Positions 1 through 14,815 of a DNA stretch of 64,000 nt are shown here, piece by piece; within the stretch, counting starts at the first letter, position 1; each line of letters begins with the position of its first letter. Location: NCBI RefSeq assembly GCF_036324505.1, contig NC_086370.1, positions 20,845,290 through 20,909,289 of the forward strand, in the 5' to 3' direction. The translations under genes were made by a program, and so were the position numbers. The stretch comes from Eleginops maclovinus. Taxonomy: Eukaryota; Chordata; Actinopteri; Perciformes; Eleginopidae. The notes under the pieces were generated by a model, which searched no databases, was not told the origin of the DNA, and saw nothing but the letters and a program-made list of their open reading frames with translations.

Positions 1-152
1 CTAGGGACTCTTACATATTATACACATTTGAAAAGTCTTACTCTCTCATGTGTGTATTCATCTAATCAAGAAATGTGCAAATGAGTTTAGAGACTGTCTT
101 GGCAAGAGATCAATACAAATCATCAGGACAATAAATAGTTCTAACCACCAAC

Positions 153-212
153 CTGTTAGCTTAGCATAAGATGTGCAAACAGAGGGGAAAAAGGAGCTAG
201 CCTTGCCTGGGT
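153..212 (+). repeat. Dispersed teleost repeat, TTAGCTTAGCATA family (fragment)
   Basis: The segment carries the TTAGCTTAGCATA core followed by a degraded purine-rich stretch and GGAGCTAGCC. Related copies lie near 4690 (minus), 45538 (minus) and 56071 (plus). I recognise the family as a common fish interspersed repeat from memory. No terminal repeats or target duplications are visible, so its class is not assigned. Confidence 0.5.
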
Positions 213-436
213 AACAGAGGTGATCAAATATGCCACCCCCACACTTACTGTGCGTGCTCTCGGTTGATTTGGGAGTAAAATCGCGATATTGTTGAAGTTC
301 AAAAAGGTTGCTTGTTCATATAAAATAAAACTTGCCAGTCCTTATTTGTTTCAGGAAAAAAATAATAAAATGTATGCAGTGTTGAGATGTCTGGTTTTAA
401 AGACACACACATTCATTTTTGCTATACAGTTACACA

Positions 437-1137
<701 letters not shown>

Positions 1138-1189
1138 GCTGATTGAGGCAGAATAAAACAGCTGATTTGGCTCAGTGGAAATGTATGTA

Positions 1190-1194
<5 letters not shown>

Positions 1195-1268
<74 letters not shown>
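1195..1268 (+). repeat. (GT)n microsatellite, about 37 copies
   Basis: Perfect GT run 59 bp after the preceding CA array. The two arrays are mutually complementary and could fold into a long stem. Confidence 0.97.
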
Positions 1269-1269
<1 letters not shown>

Positions 1270-1376
1270 GCCAACCCTAGTTACTAAATTGACCTTAATG
1301 AAAGGACACAAGAGCAGTGGGCCGCTACAATACACACAGACCTGGAGGGTGGGCAAAAACTGACAAACACAGTCTC

Positions 1377-1543
<167 letters not shown>

Positions 1544-1630
1544 TGTGAGTGTTAGCCAGCGGCAGTGTTTTAGAGAAAAAGCAAAAGAACATTTGTCCGG
1601 TCAGTTGGTGTCTGACTCCTCGGAGCCTGG

Positions 1631-1632
<2 letters not shown>

Positions 1633-1693
<61 letters not shown>
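1633..1693 (+). repeat. (GT)n microsatellite, about 30 copies
   Basis: Pure TG run, complementary to the CA array ending 93 bp upstream. Confidence 0.97.
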
Positions 1694-1695
<2 letters not shown>

Positions 1696-2423
1696 TAGAG
1701 TACGATGAGAGTTGTTTATCCCATTATAAAGAAGCACATCGAAATCCAGTTTAGTTGTAGCTCAGAGTCATAAAGAAGTCTGTGCAGGCCGATAGACAGA
1801 CTGACCAGGAAGCAAACTGAAAACAGGCGGGTGAGAAAAACCAAATACACATGAAGTGTTGTAATAAATACGTGTTATCTCTGGCGCTATCTACTGCGAG
1901 CACTAGTGGTGACTATCCCCTATCTCCCACTCCTGTGCAACTTCAGGATATATACTGCTTGCTTTAGCAAAATGCCTTTCCTACAGTTTCACCACAACAG
2001 AAGAACGAGGGCAGTCGTGTCGTAACACTGAGGTAGTTTGGGTTCCTACTGATGTCCAGTGGTTTCAAGTCGATCCAATGCACTTCTCTAGTGCCGACTC
2101 CTCTGCTTTCTTTACCTTTTCACGAACAAACGATTCATGACAGGTCTAAACAACTACGCCAGGGTCATGGGAGAAACCTTGGGTCAAATTTGGTAAAGGG
2201 ATCATCAGGGTCATATTATTTTGAGTAAAGTTAATATTTTCCGTTCAAATTGACCTTTGTGTTCTTTAGAGTGTCATTTATTTAATATCTATTTTTAACA
2301 ATTGCATTTGATTTTTACCTAATGACGTCAGACGGATTAAAATCACTTTTAAAGTTACTCAATCTTCCATCACTAAACTTACACAGACTAATGTTGTCTT
2401 CCAAAAGAAGCTTTAATCACCGC
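1694..2423. other. Non-coding gap
   Basis: Mixed-composition sequence with no long open frame, splice pair or recognised repeat. Confidence 0.5.
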
Positions 2424-2735
2424 TCATTTGAACAGATTAGCTGCGAGTGTTTCTGAATAGAAGGTCTTTCCTCTTTTTGTCAGACCCACTAACTTGCTGG
2501 TACAATATGTCACCACCTCTGCACCTGACCTTCCCCTCACCGGGACCGGCTGCCCTCCGTTAAGTCCTGCAGCTAAGTCCTGAGCTGGGAGGGTCAAGGA
2601 GCTAAGGCGGCGCTGAGCTGCAGCGTCTCGGAGCTCCAGCTGCAGCGCCATCAATAAGTCAGATGTTGTACCCGCCTGGTGCCGATTGCAGGTCGGAGCA
2701 GCGACGGCACAAACGATCACACTGCGATGCATAAT
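2424..2735 (-). other. Coding-like GC-rich island (unidentified, minus strand)
   Basis: On the minus strand a frame stays open for about 100 codons through a local GC-rich, CpG-containing patch. Its composition is protein-like: an Ala/Leu/Arg-rich run (around LQLELRDAAAQRR) and then a Lys-rich end. A stop is followed within about 15 nt by ATTAAA, a possible poly(A) signal. A GGTGAGG donor-like site lies inside the frame, and an upstream minus-strand TTTTTCAG could act as an acceptor. I do not recognise a family. It could be a terminal or first exon, an old gene fragment or retroelement debris, or chance in GC-rich DNA. Confidence 0.2.
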
Positions 2736-3429
2736 TCACCACGTCCATAATGTATATTTCAGAGTAGGCTTCGAACAAACGCTGAAGATAGAAGCGGGTT
2801 ATCTCGTTCTGTCCAGTTTGCTTATAGGCAGTGAAATGTACGCTGAAAAACCACCAAGATGTTCCGTTTCTGTGAGTCCGGAATCCTATGGGCTGTGGAG
2901 CAGATGTCACTCAAAGATTCAATCGCTTTATTGACATCAAAACTCAATTGGCAGCAGCGTGGTTTTGGCAGGAAACATCTAAAGTTCCTCGTTCCTTAAC
3001 AATGCAAACACTGTACTTAAGACTGAAAAGGAACTCAAGAAATGAACGAGTGCAATAACACCGGTACTGAAGGAAGTGTATAAAACATAACTATCTAACT
3101 TCGTAGGATAGATTTAGTCCTAGACCCTTACGGATGATTGATCATATTAAAGACAAATCTTACCAAATGTGACCCTTTAGACATGAATTAGGACACATTC
3201 AAACCCACAGAATTGATTTAGCGTCTAAAATAGATCCCAACTTCCTGTAGCTTATTCCTTCACTGCAGGTTTGACGTTTTTCTGCGACAGGCTAACGTTA
3301 CAGCAGGCCGTTGTGATCTGTGAACCGGGAGCTTTTTTATGTCTCGATTAAATAAAGAGAACATTAGCCTCTACTATCAGGTCAAAGGGTCAGATGGAAA
3401 GATCATTTCTGGTCTGTTGTCAAAGTCTT
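2736..3429. other. Non-coding gap, possible retroelement tail near 2900-3090
   Basis: The stretch near 2920 (GCTTTATTGACATCAAAAC) resembles the minus-strand start of fish retroelement tails such as the one at 18049, but the match is short. Nothing else is supported. Confidence 0.25.
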
Positions 3430-3885
3430 CGTTGACTACAGGTCGAGTCCTCCCTGTCCTTATGGTTCTGGATCTCTGTTCGGTTTTTATTCTGCACTTC
3501 TACGTCCATTCTTTTGTTTTATGGCACTTTTATGCATCTCTTTTCTGTTGCTTCTGTGTTTCTATAATTCTGTATTTCTATCTGTTCTGTGTCCATGTTT
3601 CTGTCTGACTCATGTTCCTGTGTTTTAATATTTGTGTGTTTACATGTTTTTGTTTGTATCTCTTTACTTTTGTTTCTGTCTTTGTTTCAAATTTCTGCAT
3701 TTATAACTCTTAAATATTTCAGTCTCTCTCTCCTTTCTGTAATCATGTTTACCCGTTTTGTTTGAATGATTTTGAGTTTCCATTTTATCCTGTATTTGTG
3801 TTTCTGTGTTTGCAACTCTTGTGTATTTATGATTCTATGTTTCTATCTCGCATCTGTGTTTATGTTTCTGTGTTTTCCAGCAGAG
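3430..3885 (+). repeat. T/G-rich low-complexity tract (decayed minisatellite)
   Basis: About 450 bp in which variants of TGTTTCTGTGT, TATTTCTAT and TTTATG recur with little adenine-rich or C-rich sequence on this strand. The period is too eroded to state a unit. The pronounced strand bias and word recurrence suggest an old tandem repeat. Confidence 0.5.
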
Positions 3886-4082
3886 CGGCTACTGCTCTCC
3901 CCTCACGCCCCTCCTTCTCTGCTCGGCTGAACTCTAGCTGAACCGTTACTTGAACCCTGGATGAACTTCACTAAACTGACCCATTAATCTACTTTGGGTG
4001 TAAAGCAGCCTGTATGGTGGCCCATGAGTGACACCTGGAGTCCACAGCAGCAGCAGAAACACCTGCTAATCACCAAACACGT

Positions 4083-4083
<1 letters not shown>

Positions 4084-4175
<92 letters not shown>
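4084..4175 (+). repeat. (CA)n microsatellite, about 46 copies
   Basis: Perfect CA run. Confidence 0.97.
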
Positions 4176-4178
<3 letters not shown>

Positions 4179-4687
4179 GAAGAAGAGTAGAGAGCTGTGT
4201 AATAACAGTAGCTTTACTCAAAATCGGATAAACTGTAATTATATCCTTCCATTGAAACCAGTGAAAATGTGATCACATGATTAACCCCAGCATTAATCAG
4301 CTGTAAGTAGTAAGTGTAACTCTACCCATTTCCCATGCAAAATAACCAACATCTTTTTACAGAAAACCACTTCATAATCAGTGCAATGCAATTTGCCCAG
4401 AGAAACACTTACAGGATTATTTGAGATTCTAATCATCACTTTATATGTATATTTCATGTTTATCTAAATATTTATAGGTCCAGGCAGGGACTGAATGCAT
4501 GATTTATATGTTCTTTAAATTTAGTAATTTTTTGCATTTTGTATTTTTAGGGAAGTTGTATATACATAAATGGTGAGATTCTGCAGCTGGATGATGAATA
4601 CCTGTATTACTGACACTAATAAGTGTCACAATTCATCAATTAATGTTCATTAAAAGGTAGACAACTGTTTCAACCCTGCTTTCAATA
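4176..4687. other. Non-coding gap
   Basis: AT-rich sequence with no supported feature. Confidence 0.5.
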
Positions 4688-4716
4688 GTTATGCTAAGCT
4701 AAGCTAACAATGTCCT
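4688..4716 (-). repeat. Short minus-strand fragment of the TTAGCTTAGCATA repeat
   Basis: TATGCTAAGCTAAGCTAAC is the reverse complement of the repeat core seen at 153 and 56071. Only the core is kept. Confidence 0.4.
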
Positions 4717-4977
4717 GGCTTGTAGATTCATGCCGTTTATCTAAAAATAATTGCAATATTTACATAGCAATGAACGAGTCGGATTAAATCTGCAGTAATT
4801 TCCTTGAAACACCAATTAGTGACCATATGCTGTCATAAAACACTCCCTCTTTAAAATCCTCTCGCATGCGTAAACAAACACACACTCACCGACCTGGCAC
4901 CGCACACAAACTCACAAGCCTAGATTTCATCACTGTTTTGCCAATGTAGGTCAGTGTGTGAGCATCCCAAACACAAC

Positions 4978-5032
4978 AGAGGGGGAGGGGGGAGGAGAAG
5001 GAGGGAGGGATAAGGTGGGCGGGAAGGAGAAA
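4978..5032 (+). promoter_or_regulatory. Purine-rich tract with GC box
   Basis: A G/A-rich block contains GGGAGGGGGG and a GGGCGGG Sp-type box near 5017. It lies about 320 bp upstream of the TATA-like box at 5344, so it may belong to the same candidate promoter. That link is inferred. Confidence 0.3.
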
Positions 5033-5258
5033 CATCCCAGAATGAATCAACCAAATGTTTTGATTTGTAACGGACGCTGCGTTGTCTCTGCCTCGTGGCA
5101 ACATGGGTACACAGTGTCTGTGCCAGGCCTTCCTCCTCCTCCTCCTCCTCATTCTCTCAATGACGAGTATCTACATGCTTCCTTGCACTTTAATGTGTGT
5201 GTATGTGTGGGAAAAAGCCTTGGGCGTGTTGCATGTATGAATACGCTAGTACATTCAG

Positions 5259-5283
5259 TGTGTGTGTGTGTGTGTGTGTGTGT
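5259..5283 (+). repeat. Short (TG)n tract
   Basis: Twelve TG units. Confidence 0.9.
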
Positions 5284-5343
5284 CATGGTATGGAAGAAGC
5301 TATATGTGTGTGTTCAGTGGGTGTTTCCACTCCAACGCCCGGT

Positions 5344-5353
5344 GCTATTTATA
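5344..5353 (+). promoter_or_regulatory. Candidate TATA box
   Basis: CTATTTATAGC resembles a TATA box. Initiation about 30 bp downstream would give a 5' leader of about 75 nt before the ATG at 5453. The surrounding 200 bp are richer in GC and CpG than the flanks. Confidence 0.3.
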
Positions 5354-5452
5354 GCTGTAAACTTCGGATGACCCCGAAGCTGCCGGCGAGTCAGCCTGAT
5401 TTAATTTGGCGTCTCTCGGTGTAACGGCTCTTGCTGTAATAATATCGGCATC

Positions 5453-5547
5453 ATGAAAGACCCGGACCCATCTCCTCGCTGCACTGTACTCCAGAGGGAG
5501 TTACCGCGGTACAGTATCGCCTCGCTCCTAACGTGCTTTGACAGGAA
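5453..5547 (+). CDS. Candidate first coding exon of an unidentified gene
   Basis: An ATG with A at -3 opens a frame of 31 codons plus 2 nt, starting MKDPDPSPRC and containing RYSIASLL. It ends at a strong splice donor, GGAA|GTAAGT (GT at 5548-5549). A TATA-like box lies about 100 bp upstream. The YSIASLL segment loosely resembles the Groucho-binding eh1 motif (F-x-I-x-x-I/L-L) found near the N terminus of many homeodomain and T-box factors. I do not recognise the protein and found no convincing downstream exon. Joined to the possible acceptor at 13162 it would read into a stop out of frame with foxg1, so it is not an upstream foxg1 coding exon by that junction. It may be a separate gene, a non-coding RNA exon, or chance. 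Confidence 0.3.
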
Positions 5548-5552
5548 GTAAG

Positions 5553-7689
5553 TCCCCGTCCACTGTCCTCATTTCTCCACGGAGACTCCCCCCCTCTTCC
5601 TTGTGAAACAGTTTACTTTCAACTTTAAACCGTTTCTAGAAGGATCATGTCAAACCAGATAAGCAAATATTAAGCTGTACGCCGACGATACTGTCATATC
5701 TGTCACAGACGGTTTGAATTTAGGCGCATGACAGACGGGCGTAGGTACCTGAAAAGGAAAAATCGGGTTGAAAGGTCTTTGTCAAACATTCAGCGAGAGC
5801 GAGAGCGATGCTTCGAAATCCGTTTGGTGACGACAGCGGCTGCTACGACCACGCAAGCCACGAAACCGCTCTGACAGAGGTTAGTCAGAGAGGTCAAAGT
5901 TACGGTTGTCGGGTTCGGGCGGCAACTCATGCTTGAAAAACAACGATGATGATCCTTCATACTGACTGACAGAATGTCCGATCCAATCATAGTTTTCCAC
6001 AAACTATCGATGAATAATTTGACATTGTTTTCCTGGTTCAAGAAGCAGGAAAGCTGAGGGTATTCAGGTTTCTATGATGTCTCGATCCCACACTCAAGCA
6101 GACTTGTGATCAGAATAAAGCTCTTTGTGATATTTTGTAGGTAAACATTCAATAAAGACTGAACTGAGCCTTCAGAAAATGCAATCAAAGTATTACAAAT
6201 CATCGCCTGTCTCCTGTAAAAAGACAGAGTTGTAGTTTCTACCTCGGCTGAGAACCACATCTAGTTTTGCCGTTGCTTAGATCAAAGATAATATGAGGTT
6301 CTGAGGGTAAAGTCTTCTAAAGTATAAGACAAAAGGACCAGTAGGGTTAAACACAGTATGGTTGTGGTGAAATAAACAAACATATGTCAGTCCTCAGGCC
6401 GTGTACGTCCTGAACATGATGTGCTTGTAGTTTGTTGGATGATTTCCTTCAAACTGACAAAACATATGCAAGCTGCAGACACTCAGAGAACCAGCTGGGA
6501 ACTGAGTGTGTAATCCTGCCCGTGTTGATGCCTCTCTTTTCCCATTTAGCTCCACTTACACATGTAGCCAACGATGTACATGTGTGCATGGGTTACATCA
6601 TTATTTTATAATGCAATATCATTATTTAATATGTGGGGATTAATGATTTATTGGCAACACAGATAAAAGGAAGACCTTACAACCACCAAGTTTACAGCTG
6701 ACCACGTTACATTGGTTTCAAGTATTGTTAAAATCGAAGCTACAGAATCACGTACATATCTATTTTTATCAACCCAGTTTCCACTTGGTATTAACATGAG
6801 ATATGTACTTAGTATTGGATCATGGACGACTCTTGTTAATGCACCCGGTTTTAATGTTTGTCAGAGATTAAAAATGCGTTGTCACTGGAAATCAGCTGTG
6901 GCTCAGAAAGCGGCTGCTACAGAAACAAGAAGGTTTTATCATCGAGATTCACAAGGTTAACCCAAAGAACAATAGAAAAAACAACCTCAATATCGAGCAA
7001 ATGCAGAGGTAAGATTTGTATTTGAGTCAGATGAAGAAGATTAAAGAGCCAAAGACTCAATAAAAAGGTGGAGATCAGAGATTTTGAGGGGGAAACAAGA
7101 GGATTTCACTAAGGAGATTGGTGTTCGCTTACCATTAACCATCACGGTGTTGTATGGTCAGACATAAAGAATTTGTAGTTTCTTGTCTAAGGATGTCCAA
7201 TAAATCAAACCAATCAGATTGAGTTAAATATCCACAAACTTATTTTGGTGCAAACAGTTCAAATGATACAAAAAGCAGCCCAAATGATCACAACCTACCT
7301 AAAACTACTTCAGGAATAATAATCCAAAACATGATGAGAAAAAACCTGTAATTCTTCTTCTTTTCCAAACTGCCTGTCCGTTACTTTTCCTGATAGTCAA
7401 ACCAAAAATAGAGCGAGTACAGACGTACCAAAGATGCGAGTCATGTAACCGAGACAGGTAGCAGAGAAAACACAAGAGTAGCCAGGTTAGATATCGCTCA
7501 TCAAACTCATCACAAGGTGTCGCCACATTATGGAAAAGCTGCTGCTATTTGGACTTACCAAAATAAAAATTCTGAAAAGTATCCCTGCTTGTAGCCTCTC
7601 AAAACGTATGTGAATTGATATATTTGAACAAGAGAGATGAATGAATAACACAAAGGATTAAGAATGACATGTGACTTTGATTTAGTAAA
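5553..7689. other. Non-coding gap
   Basis: AT-rich DNA with short open frames only. If the exon at 5453 is real, this is the start of its first intron. I see no recognised repeat. Confidence 0.4.
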
Positions 7690-8072
7690 GTAGTGGCAGT
7701 GGCTCAGTCTGTAAGGGCTTGGTCCAAAGGGACTGGGGTCCAAAGGGTCGCCGGTTCACGTCCCGATTGGACCAGAAAAATGGAGTGAGATGGTAGCTGG
7801 AGAGGTGCCAGTTCTCCTCCTGAGCCACTGCCGAGGTGCCCTTGAACAAGGCACCAAACCCTGAAACTGCTCGCTGGCGCTGGTTACCTGGCAGCCTCCC
7901 TACTCTGCCACCTCTCCTGCATGTGTGTGGTTGTTTGTGCATGTATATCATCTGTGCTTGTGCATGTATATCCTCCCTGTGTGTAATGTGTGTAAACACT
8001 AGAGTGGGAAAAGAACTTTCCCTGTAAGGGATCAATAACCTTCTTCTCCTTCTCCTCCTCCTCCTTCTTCTT
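7690..8072 (+). mobile_element. tRNA-derived SINE, teleost type
   Basis: The left part carries an RNA polymerase III box A-like sequence (TGGCTCAGTCTG, 7700-7711) and a box B-like sequence (GGTTCACGTCC, 7753-7763), as in tRNA-headed SINEs. A small internal duplication (GGTCCAAAGG, twice) separates them. The body includes GAGGTGCCCTTGAACAAGGC, which I recall from abundant fish SINEs. The 3' part ends in AAGGGATCAATAACC and a CTT/CTC-rich tail (8041-8072), similar to LINE tails that supply mobilisation. No clear target duplication is visible. It encodes no protein; open frames here are incidental. Confidence 0.75.
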
Positions 8073-8839
8073 ATGTGGCTGCAGCTTTTGACAAGAAGAA
8101 TAGAGGAAGAGAAGAATAAAAACTACTTGGAAAAAAAGGAAAGTTGTGAATAATACTTTAAAAATATATATTTTTGTGTCAAACATTCATTTTAAAAAGC
8201 ACAGCTGGAGCTCTTTTCCTGCGTTGTCTGTTCTCCTAATGACCATAGGTGAAATTGATCAGAAATCGGACCTTTAACGTGATTCACATCTTCTTAACAA
8301 TCAGTAGTTGGACCTAAACTTTGTAACGGCCTTCATACTCAGCAGAAGGAGATGTACTGAAGATAGAAAGCTGGATGTCACATCAGGTCTCTGTTCCCCC
8401 GCTTCAAAGGAGAGCTCATGATGGTCGGCGAGTGAACGCAGAGTCAGCCAAGTTCATGTTTTGTGAGAACCGAGTCATGATAATCTAACTCTTTAAAGCT
8501 GCTCATAAATACTCGTGCTGTTTTGGCAACAGTTCAGTAATCTGTGCAGCTGGTGCCAGCGCTGCCAGGGGAAAAACTACCACCACAGAGCGGCACTGAA
8601 ACTGAGTGTGCAAACAGAAGAGTTCTGCAAGGTTCTTCTGCACAACTGGAACCAAAGGAACCTGTTGGATTTGTAAGGAAGTCCTTCATCAACTTTATTT
8701 AATGGTGCTTTCAATCGCAGCTGAAAGACATACAGGTTACCCGCATGTATGACAAAGAAAAAAGCCTCATATTTTAGAGGCTGAACAAGCCCTAAAAGAA
8801 CTCATGACAATCCCGTCAGCCTAAACTGTACCATGTTTG
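8073..8839. other. Non-coding gap
   Basis: No supported feature. Confidence 0.5.
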
Positions 8840-8960
8840 TTGCTGTCAAATTAAAAAGTTAGATCGCTAATATGCTAAGCTAAGGTGGCGAACATGCTGA
8901 TGATAGCATTTAGTTTCACTGTGCATAAGTACAGCCTCACCGAGCCTCAGATTTACCTCT
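8840..8960. repeat. Dispersed teleost repeat (GCTAA...TGCTGATGATAGCATTTAG type)
   Basis: Contains AACATGCTGATGATAGCATT and then TAAGTACAGCCTCACCGAGCC. I recall this word order from a frequent fish interspersed repeat. A weaker, related patch (GCTAGCAATGC...TATGCTAACATGC) lies near 45297-45350. Confidence 0.5.
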
Positions 8961-9936
8961 TTGATAGATATTTTTAAGCTAAACGCAATCTTTTACTACA
9001 ACATTATCAAAGATCAAGATCACAAGACATTCTTCAACCAGACTCAGTTTCACACCAAGGCCAGAACACACATAAGGCCTTCGATGAGAATCATTTTGAT
9101 TGGCAGGTTCAGATTTAGCACAATTTACCACGAGTCATTTAAGCCTTAAGACAGCATTCAAACAAACTTTAACTCTGCATGATATCACAAGCTCAACTAG
9201 CATGAAAGTTTGACCTGGCGGCCCTTTGGCAGAGTTGTATCATCCTCCCTGTTGGTGTTACATCGCCTTTCCATGTTTTATGCAGAGCTGTTTTCTGTGT
9301 ATTTGTGTCTCAAATGGTGTGAATGTGTGTCTACATGTGTCATTCCTGTAATGGATCAGATACATGTCCAGAGGTGGACCCTGCCTAACATTCGGCCTCT
9401 CACCACCCTGTGCAGGATGTAGAGTCGGATGTACGTTCTCCTTACGTTGCAAGCTTTACAGTACAGCCCGCTTACCTTACAGTACCATAAGAGGATAAGC
9501 CCCTTAACTTTAATGTAAGCGCATGTTGAGTAGTATACAGTAAAGCAGCATGTGGGGCTTGGCTTTGTTGAGGAGGTCTTTAAAGTTACTAATCCCCGTG
9601 CTGTTCCCCCTAAAGAATACTTGTGTTGTCTGAAAACTATAAACATTTGACTCACAAAGTCAGATAATCTGACAAGTTGGAAACACACCAACAGTTTATC
9701 CAAACCCTTTTTATATGCAGGTAAAACCTAGAGAGTGCTTGAATTGTCACACATTATCCATTAATGCACAGAAAGACCCACAAACGTTGGGCTTTCAGGA
9801 TTTGGGTTAGTTACCTACAATGGAAAAGGGTATACTCTCGGTTCCTGATAATCAGTGACAGCTACTTTTGACTTTGTTTTACTGTAAAAAAGATAATTTA
9901 CCTACCAGAATTCTAGTTCATATTATGGTTAGCTTA

Positions 9937-9940
<4 letters not shown>
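8961..9940. other. Non-coding gap
   Basis: No exon, splice pair or recognised repeat. Confidence 0.5.

Positions 9941-10014
<74 letters not shown>
9941..10014 (+). repeat. (GT)n microsatellite, 37 copies
   Basis: Perfect GT run. Confidence 0.97.
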
Positions 10015-10016
<2 letters not shown>

Positions 10017-10149
10017 CTCTGACTTCAAGCTTGTGAACACAGCCTAAACCTTTGCCTTTGTTGGAGGTTCAGTTCCAGTTTAACAGAAACACCATCTGGC
10101 AAAGAAAACGCAGCGCAGATTTAATATGGCAGATTGGAGGAGGAAAACC

Positions 10150-10150
<1 letters not shown>

Positions 10151-10214
<64 letters not shown>
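10151..10214 (+). repeat. (GT)n microsatellite, 32 copies
   Basis: Perfect GT run in the same orientation as the array 136 bp upstream. Confidence 0.97.
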
Positions 10215-10217
<3 letters not shown>

Positions 10218-10754
10218 CTGGATCTCAGCTGTTTTCATACAGAATCTGCAGATAGCGTAAACAAACAGCGATCACTGAGTTCAGCTCAGAAAACCTGTTA
10301 AATAAAAACCCTTAAATTAATTTATACATTTCCAATTGTCAAAGAGGATTAGCTGTAACTTGAAGATCATCACAGTCATACCGTTTTTGGTTGTTTAAAT
10401 TGTAGTTGTGTTGTTTTATTTCACAGGACTATAAAGAATAAAGAATATAATTATAGAATAAATCCATAGAGGCCTTTTGGACTGGTTGTAGAATATTAAG
10501 AGCTGTGATAACAGGTTGAACTTTATTCTTTTAATAAGAGGAAAGAGTTCTGTCTTGTTTCTGATTTATTTCGTATCTAAGGAACATTTGTATGGAAGAA
10601 TTGAGCAACCACCTCTTCTCGCGGGTGAAGTAAGAATCAGAAAACTAATTAAAGAATACATTTAAGTTCAAACACCTTCATTTGTCAGTGTTGGCTTATA
10701 TGTTGCATATTCCTTAATGAAATTAATGTAATCTGGAGCAACAAGTATATAGAC
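10215..10754. other. Non-coding gap
   Basis: AT-rich, nothing supported. Confidence 0.5.
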
Positions 10755-10818
10755 AAGTCAGGGGGAAAGGGTGAGGAAAGAGGGGAAAGTCAGGGGGAAA
10801 GGGTGAGGAAAGAGGGAA
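10755..10818 (+). repeat. Two-copy tandem duplication, 32-bp unit
   Basis: AAGTCAGGGGGAAAGGGTGA and the rest of a 32-bp purine-rich unit occur twice head to tail with almost no difference, which suggests a recent event. Confidence 0.85.
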
Positions 10819-12594
<1,776 letters not shown>

Positions 12595-12607
12595 CCCCCC
12601 CCCCCCC
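12595..12607 (+). repeat. C13 homopolymer
   Basis: Thirteen consecutive C, the first of four C/G homopolymer tracts around foxg1. Confidence 0.95.
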
Positions 12608-12935
12608 TCCACCAAAAACACACACACATGAACGCACAGGGAGCGTGCACGCGCTGTGTTTGCCGACATGAATTCAAACTATTACTGTCGTTGAGAAAAC
12701 AAAGCCGAGGAGGCTGTGCGCCTTTACGCACAAACTGAGAATGGGATTTTACGCACACATGCACACGAAGCACGGCACAGTCACACCGACGAATTTCACG
12801 GTGAGGTGGCCGCACGTAAATACCGAAAGAGAGAGAGAGATTAAAAGATAGGAGGGGATATAAATGACAACTGTGTGTAGTTGGAGACATTAAAGGTACC
12901 GTTTGGAGACAGAAGGGAAGAAAATAGGTTTTGTT

Positions 12936-12943
12936 TATAAAAA
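12936..12943 (+). promoter_or_regulatory. Candidate TATA box upstream of foxg1
   Basis: TTATAAAAATC lies 335 bp before the foxg1 ATG. A second candidate, GATATAAATG, is near 12858. Either could place initiation just before the CT-rich leader. This is a weak inference from motif and position. Confidence 0.25.
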
Positions 12944-13027
12944 TCAGCAAGTTGTTGAAGCTCCTCCTCTCTGTGATGTAGAGTCAGAACCTCCTTAATT
13001 ACTAATTTCTCTACATCCAAGCCACGC

Positions 13028-13080
13028 TCTCTCTCTCTCTCTCTCTCTCCCCCCCCCCCTCTCTCTCTCTGTCTGTCTCG
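13028..13080 (+). repeat. foxg1: (CT)n-C11-(CT)n polypyrimidine tract in the foxg1 5' region
   Basis: A run of CT units, then eleven C (13049-13059), then more CT and GTCTGTCTC. Mirror-symmetric polypyrimidine DNA of this type can form triplex (H-DNA) and can bind GAGA/CT-binding factors. It lies about 200 bp upstream of the foxg1 start codon, in either promoter, leader or intron. Confidence 0.9.
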
Positions 13081-13145
13081 CTTCTCTCCCTCCACTCCTC
13101 CATCCATGCCTCTCTCATCCTGACCCTGCTTTCTCTCTCCTCTCT

Positions 13146-13162
13146 GTCTCTTTCGTTTCCAG
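13146..13162 (+). promoter_or_regulatory. foxg1: Possible 3' splice site in the foxg1 5' UTR
   Basis: A long pyrimidine tract ends in CTCTTTCGTTTCCAG (AG at 13161-13162). After it the first ATG in any frame is the foxg1 start at 13271, and an in-frame TAA sits at 13169-13171. The signal would suit a 5' UTR intron, but the pyrimidine tract is low complexity and may simply mimic one. Confidence 0.3.
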
Positions 13163-13171
13163 CCCGGATAA

Positions 13172-14422
<1,251 letters not shown>

Positions 14423-14440
14423 CCCCCCCCCCCCCCCCCC
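14423..14440 (+). repeat. foxg1: C18 homopolymer starting directly after the foxg1 stop
   Basis: Eighteen C follow the TGA stop (14420-14422) without a gap. The tract would be the first part of the 3' UTR. Confidence 0.97.
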
Positions 14441-14815
14441 TCACCCTGGGACGAGGACGCACAGAAATATGTTAAGGGCAAATAATAAGTGGTAAATATC
14501 AAACAATGATCGCAAAAATATATATATGAAGTGTTTCTTTGGCCATTTTCTGCCCCGAAGAGCATCGGGTTTATTTTGATGATTTTATTTTCTTGAAAGG
14601 GACAAACAAAAAGGGACAAACTTTTGTTACCCGCGGGTTGTACAACTGTAAACTAGACTTGCCAAAGGTAACGCTTTAAGAATAATTCAAGCTATTTATA
14701 TCTTGTACAAAGATTTTCATTGCTTTCTTTGAGTCTTTTATTTATGTTTTGTATTTATTGTACAATGTATTTAAATTCTATTCGTCAGTGTATACTTATC
14801 AGTATTAAGGAATAT

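Noticed and set aside
7700..7770. A functional tRNA gene
   Set aside because: Box A- and box B-like sequences are present, but there is no complete cloverleaf and the segment continues into a SINE body.
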